This document shows positions 60,447 through 64,000 of a DNA stretch of 64,000 nucleotides, in pieces. The DNA comes from Erythroxylum novogranatense (lineage: Eukaryota > Streptophyta > Magnoliopsida > Malpighiales > Erythroxylaceae), in contig CM057235.1 of the NCBI GenBank assembly GCA_029891385.1, positions 13,480,001 to 13,544,000 on the forward strand, given 5' to 3'. Every line of letters begins with the position of its first letter. The first letter of the stretch is position 1. The translations under genes were made by a program, and so were the position numbers. The notes below the pieces were generated by a model that was not told where the DNA came from, did not search any database, and saw only the letters and a list, made by a program, of their open reading frames with translations.

Positions 60447-61170
60447 TCAATAACTCCTTTCTCCAATAACGCTCGGTCGAATATATCCTTTCTCCAATAA
60501 CTCCTCCAACTGCTCCTTCCGCTCTTTCAATTTCGCCGGAGCCATCCGGTAAGGCGGAATCGAAATCGGCCTTGTCCCTGACAAAAGCTCGATCGAAAAC
60601 TCAATCTCCCGAGATGGCGGTAGTCCTGGCAATTCCTCGGGAAAGACATCCGAGAATTCCCTGACTACTGGAATATCCTCCAACTTCCCTCTATCAGCTC
60701 TGGAGTCTATCACATAAGCCAAAAACGCCTCACAACCCTTACTCATCATCGTCTCTGCTGTCAAAGCTGAAACAATTCTGGGTGGACTTGCTTTCCTGTC
60801 CCCAGTAAACACTACTCTCTGTCCACTATCCAATTCAAACTCCATTGTCTTCTGTTTACAATCCAAACGGGCATTGTATCTCTCTAAGGTATCCATACCC
60901 AAAATCACGTCTAAACCGCTCATCTTCAGTGGCATCAGATCTACCACTAGAAGTTCTCCACCGATGCGAATCTCACAATCTCTATACACTTGACCAATCA
61001 CAATATACTGGCCGATTGGAGTACTCACCATCAGCGGAGTATCCAATGGGCTCACAATCATATCACACACAGGTCTACTCGACGATACAAACGAATGAGT
61101 AGAACCTGGATCAATCAACACAATCACATCATCAGAAAATAAGCATGCACTGCACTGACAACATCCAGTG
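60447..61170 (-). pseudogene. gypsy-2 protease and RT start
   Basis: Protease: VLIDPGSTHSFVSSS (Asp-Pro-Gly, a variant seen in related plant elements), DVILGMDTL. RT begins [20 protein letters not shown] and [17 protein letters not shown], reaches GYIRPSV and then reads into a 15-bp repeat and a stop. Catalytic RT motifs are absent. Confidence 0.88.
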
Positions 61171-62479
61171 CGGTCTCAAAGATCCTCTCTAGTCATCGCA
61201 AACACCCTAGCTGGTGCCTGCCCTTTCGGTCTCCCCGAAAGATTCACCCTCTTAGCCGCATCAGAACTGCCCACCTCTGTAGTAGTTCTCTGACCCATGG
61301 TCTCTGTCCTCCTCGGAGCTTGCATCTGACCTCTCTCCTGTCGTGGAGGCTGAGGACACTCTCTGGCAATGTGTCCCTTCTCCCCACAGTTGAAACAAGC
61401 TCCTGTCAGTCTGAAGCACTCTCCTCTATGAGCTCTCCCGTAGTGCTCACACTTCAGGAAAAAATATCTATCTCTATCTCCCCTTCTACCGCCACCCACC
61501 GTTGAAGCTTGGTGAGAAACAGTAGAAGTCCTCATCGGCCTCGGTCGGCTCGCACCACTGCTCCTCTCCTCTCGAATGAGCAGGAAGCTCCTAGCACTCA
61601 CATGCAGCATAGGAGTACTAGTGCTACCTCCTCTCTGGGCTCTCTCATCCTTTCTCTTCTTGCTCGCAGCACTCTTAATATTCTCGATATTCTCCACTCT
61701 CAGCGCTGCCTCAACCAGCTGCTGAAAATCACAGAAATTCTGTACAATTACCTTCTCTCTGATGGCCAGGTGTAATCCTGACTCAAACCTGCGACATCTG
61801 GCAGCTTCACTCAACATCAGATCAGAGGCATACCTCACCAACTGCGTGAACCGACGCTCATACTCACTCACTGTCATATCCTTCTGAGTCAAACTGAGGA
61901 ACTCCCTCTGCTTCTGCTGAATATAAACCTCAGACAGATACTTCTTCCTGAAAGCAACCACGAAATCCTACCACGCCAACCCTACTGGCCTCATCTGATT
62001 CCCTGGTACAGTCTCCCACCAGTGAAGTGCATCTCCCTGAAGCAAACTCGCCGCATAGATGACCCTCTCGTCATCCTCACACTCCATCTGGTCGAGCACT
62101 CTCTCAGTCTTCCTCAACCATGTCTCTGCTTCCTCGGGATCTGACGTCCCAAAGAAATCAATTGCTCCATACTTCCTCAATCGATCAAATCGTCGCCCTT
62201 CAGGCGAATCGGGGTGAAAGTGAAGGTCAGTGGCATCGACCCATAGCTTTGCACGAACGCCTGAGTAAACGCCTGAAACAGTCTCGGATCCAATGGAGGC
62301 GCTGGCTCCTGCGGGATCGGAAACTCCTGCGTCTGCGAAGGGATGGGCTCACTACCTAGCCCTACAGAAGCCTCAGCATTCCCTGGGGCTACTGACTCAT
62401 CAGTCCTCTCCTCTCTCGTCGGAGAGTCAGGTGCAGCAGATCCTAGCATAACTCCTCGTGTTCTTCTACAAGGTGGCAT
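61171..62479 (-). pseudogene. gypsy-2 gag
   Basis: ATG at 62479 opens MPPCRRTRGVMLG. FFGTSDPEEAETWLRKTE, LLQGDALHWWETVP, MTVSEYERRFTQLVRYA and LHLAIREKVIVQNF match gypsy-1 gag closely. Two knuckles close it: CEHYGRAHRGEC (second Cys replaced by Tyr) and CFNCGEKGHIAREC. There is a frameshift near 62180 and a stop at 61967-61965. Confidence 0.88.
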
Positions 62480-62628
62480 CGTACTCCTTCAAATAGAAAC
62501 ACTAAGGATTAGCTATACGGCAATCTACATGTATGCATGATATGCATGTCACTTAATCAATGCAACAATTAATCATAGATCACACAAACCTATTATGCAT
62601 TCTAAGCCGAGGACACCTAAACCTTGGC

Positions 62629-62640
62629 GCTTTGATACCA
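62629..62640 (-). other. gypsy-2 primer-binding site
   Basis: On the minus strand TGGTATCAAAGC, one base from the tRNA-iMet site of gypsy-1 (TGGTATCAGAGC), four bases after the LTR. Confidence 0.8.
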
Positions 62641-62644
62641 AACA

Positions 62645-64000
62645 TATTGGACCCGGGCCCCGGATCCCCATTTCCGAGGCGGCCTCTCGGGTCGCGCCTG
62701 CGACGGGCGCTCCATATACCGTCGGACCCGATCCCAACATCCATACAAATACATATTCGATTCATATAACAATACATATACTCATACATATTCTACACAT
62801 GCATTCTAAACATCCATTCATCATTCCAATTTCATAATTCATCTGTCATTCTCATTCGAAGAAATTCAACAATACTCTCGAAATACAGCGTAATACAAAA
62901 TAAAATGAAATCCTTAATACAAAAGTATGCTCCATGATGAAATGCTCGGAGGGCCAATCAAATTACTAACTTAAGACAAGCTCCTAACTAGCTCGAAGTT
63001 TTCGATGCCTTGCGAGGTCGACAATCGTCTCAATCTGCACCTGAGGAGGGGAGAGTAATGGGGTGAGCTGCGAAGCTCAGTGGCATATACGTTTATAGCC
63101 ATTGGCAACGAGCCACACAATCAAGCAATATACATATAGTCATATATCCAAGCTCATAGCAAGTTCAGATTCAATTAATTCACATTCATATAAGCACAAA
63201 GCATGCAATTTCCATTTCTCAACATAATAATCATAATGCAATAAGTCTATCGAATCCATCATATGTTATGCTCATTAAATCAATCGTGTATGCACAAACA
63301 ATTGACTCGAGAGTTCCGTAATCCATCCGGATAAACCAAAGGTAGATCCGTAAACTATCCGAGTCCGATTTCTCAAGGATCTCGTTGCCACAAGCGGGCA
63401 GTCGGGAGAAGGCTTTACTGTCAACGTGCACGTGACTCCATCCGTAACTCTCTTACCCAAACAAAGCATGTTTCACATTTTCTCAATGCTCATTCTTGTC
63501 CATTTCCATAAAGCTTATCAAGCCATGCATAATTCTATCATAATAAAAAGCATATTCAAAATTCCTCATGTAATTCAATACAAGTAATGTCATATATTGC
63601 AAGCAAGCACACATCATGCAATTTGCCCATACACACAATAACCATAAACATATTACCCACCTAGTATCGCTCGAGTATCAGACTCACTGCTGTCCTTCCT
63701 CTTGCGATTGGGTCAAATCAGCTTGGTTTGCTATAATAAACCAAGTTTTCATACAATTAATATTCATAGCAAATATAATCAAAGCTCGAAAAGAAAAAAG
63801 TAAAGCGTTAAAAGTCTCCATCCGACTCCCATCGAAAATCTCGAACTCTCCGAAACAATTTCCGAATTTCCCTTCTTCACACAACTCGTAGTTCTTTATT
63901 TCTAGTTCACAACGAATCAAACATCACCTCAATCGGACATCCACACCAAAAGATATCCTTAAAAATGTCAAAATCTCATTTTCAAAAACAGGGGGGCTCG
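62645..64000 (-). repeat. gypsy-2 5' LTR (cut by window edge)
   Basis: The terminal TG seen at 58978 is TA here (TATTGGACCC). The rest matches the left LTR up to the last base. Confidence 0.88.

Larger units (their letters stand above)
58978..64000 (-). mobile_element. gypsy-2: Ty3/gypsy element, minus strand, internally deleted
   Basis: LTR sequence at 58978-about 60440 matches 62645-64000 and encloses a minus-strand internal region of about 2.2 kb with primer site, gag, protease and the first part of RT only. RT stops at the IRPSV block and passes straight into other sequence, so RT, RNase H and integrase are deleted. The 5' LTR runs off the right edge. The flank CCATA (58973-58977) is the candidate target duplication. 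The gag and protease are of the same lineage as gypsy-1. Confidence 0.88.

Overview
The window is nuclear DNA from a flowering plant, most likely a eudicot. It is AT-rich, its genes have GT-AG introns, and it carries an ATX-type trithorax fragment, two PPR loci, an Au-type SINE and dense Ty1/copia and Ty3/gypsy LTR retrotransposons. The exact taxon cannot be read from the sequence.

Layout. (1) 1-3787 is the decayed 3' part of copia-1, ending in a complete 1876-bp LTR. (2) 3788-13690 is mostly old repeat: diverged, partly duplicated LTR relics to about 10 kb, then AAT microsatellites and unassigned sequence. (3) 13690-25440 is the gene island. It holds a broken PPR locus with a 5'UTR intron, a minus-strand trithorax (ATX1/2-like) pseudogene, an intact intronless P-class PPR gene (19323-20708, minus) with a plastid-type trnW relic just past its stop, and, divergently, an eight-exon gene for a probable plastid SAM-dependent methyltransferase (21457-25440, plus). 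(4) From 26835 to the right edge is one nested retrotransposon complex.

The complex. Copia-2 is the oldest layer. Its leader carries a gag-only LTR element (28693-32408). Its protease region is split by a 3216-bp solo LTR (33602-36817, duplicated target TTATA). Its reverse transcriptase is split by the chromovirus-like gypsy-1 (38878-58841, target TTGAT) and, 131 bp of copia-2 later, by gypsy-2 (58978 to beyond 64000, minus strand). Gypsy-1 is itself split inside a reverse-transcriptase codon run by the SIRE-like copia-3 (44728-52824, target ACCAT). Target duplications and resumption of reading on each side give the order of insertion.

Only the PPR gene and the methyltransferase gene look functional. 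Every retroelement has stops, shifts or deletions, and many stops sit where a conserved Trp (TGG) is expected, as expected from deamination of methylated cytosines. The least ordinary signal is in copia-3. A palindromic motif (core AAGTCGACTTA) occurs nine times in each LTR upstream of the TATA box and five more times inside the element upstream of an extra 3' ORF, with spacings near multiples of the DNA helical turn. This looks like a second, LTR-like promoter serving the extra ORF.
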